A DNA stretch of 64,000 bases, from NCBI GenBank assembly GCA_024516035.1, contig CM044956.1, positions 7,231,567 to 7,295,566 of the forward strand. Reading direction: 5' to 3'. Under the pieces are notes generated by a model. The model saw only the letters and a list, made by a program, of their open reading frames with translations, searched no databases and was not told the DNA's origin. Shown one piece after another: positions 63,668-64,000 of this stretch; position 1 is the first letter of the stretch, and every line of letters begins with the position of its first letter. The position numbers and the translations under genes were made by a program. The stretch comes from Bactericera cockerelli (Eukaryota; Arthropoda; Insecta; Hemiptera; Triozidae).

Positions 63668-64000
63668 GGGACTGAAGAGATAGCAGGATAGTCCAGGGGA
63701 TAACATGCTGGTGGAGTGAGGGACTGAAGAGATAGCCGGATAGTATCGGGGATAACATGCTAGTGGAGTGAGGGACTGAAGAGATAGCAGGATAGTATCG
63801 GGGATAACGTGCTAGTGGAGTGAGGGACTGAAGAGGCAGCAAGATAGTCCCGGGGATAACATGCTAGTGGAGTGAGGGACTGAAGAGATAGCAGGATAGT
63901 ATCGGGGATAACGTGCTAGTGGAGTGAGGGACTGAAGAGGCAGCAAGATAGTCCCGGGGATAACATGCTAGTGGAGTGAGGGACTGAAGAGATAGCAGGA
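63640..64000 (+). repeat. 52-bp minisatellite, inverted copy
   Basis: tagtggagtgagggactgaa, gagatagcaggatagtatcg, gggataacatgc repeats to the window end. The variants (gatagt-atcgg, aggcagcaag) differ from those at 25615-26415, so the two arrays have turned over separately. Confidence 0.85.

Larger units (their letters stand above)
62870..64000 (+). repeat. Inverted copy of the 3' end of gene D
   Basis: Sequence from about 62870 matches the minus strand of 27265 down to about 26040: intron 20 end (cctacgatattctcttccaa), both last exons, intron 21 including the same SINE, and the 52-bp array. Differences are scattered substitutions and a few indels. Confidence 0.85.

Overview
This is a eukaryotic genomic window with spliced genes, long introns, GT-AG splice sites, AT-rich intergenic DNA and dense interspersed repeats. 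The mix of tRNA-derived SINEs, a 5S-like SINE, DNA-transposon MITEs and a POGZ-type zinc-finger gene suggests an arthropod, probably an insect. I could not fix the order. There is one run of exactly 100 N at 62522-62621.

Layout. (A) 1-5343, minus strand: the start-codon end of an unidentified multi-exon gene; six phase-consistent exons are resolved and a seventh runs off the left edge. (B) 5344-13269: TE-rich intergenic DNA with hAT, PIF/Harbinger-like, piggyBac-like and TA-flanked foldback elements, a CTCGGAGA-rich element, a 5S-like SINE and a LINE remnant. (C) 13270-23437, plus strand: a complete ten-exon gene for an acidic, low-complexity protein with an N-terminal helical segment and a C-terminal AT-hook. 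Several of its variable exons carry single-base frame breaks. (D) 26381-62321, minus strand: 22 exons of a gene of more than 1,400 codons. It encodes a degenerate ISXO2-like (IS1595-type) transposase domain, then an AT-hook-like basic segment, then a C2H2 zinc-finger block that reads like the POGZ/ZNF280 finger block, then a long acidic tail. Its N-terminus is not in view. (E) After the gap, 62622-64000, plus strand: an inverted copy of the last two exons, the intron between them and the 3' minisatellite of gene D.

The strongest non-gene signal is that tandem arrays sit on exon-intron junctions. In genes C and D about a dozen junctions lie inside, or next to, local tandem duplications whose unit carries the splice site and a slice of exon (26, 41, 42, 47, 52, about 86, 102 and 108 bp units). 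Two of these arrays have periods divisible by three and stay open in frame through both the exon slice and the intron slice, so they could add protein repeats. The rest would be intronic decoy splice sites.

The genes do not form an operon. Gene D looks like a nuclear, chromatin-associated protein by analogy with POGZ. Gene C has an AT-hook and an acidic body and may also be nuclear. No functional link between them can be shown from sequence.
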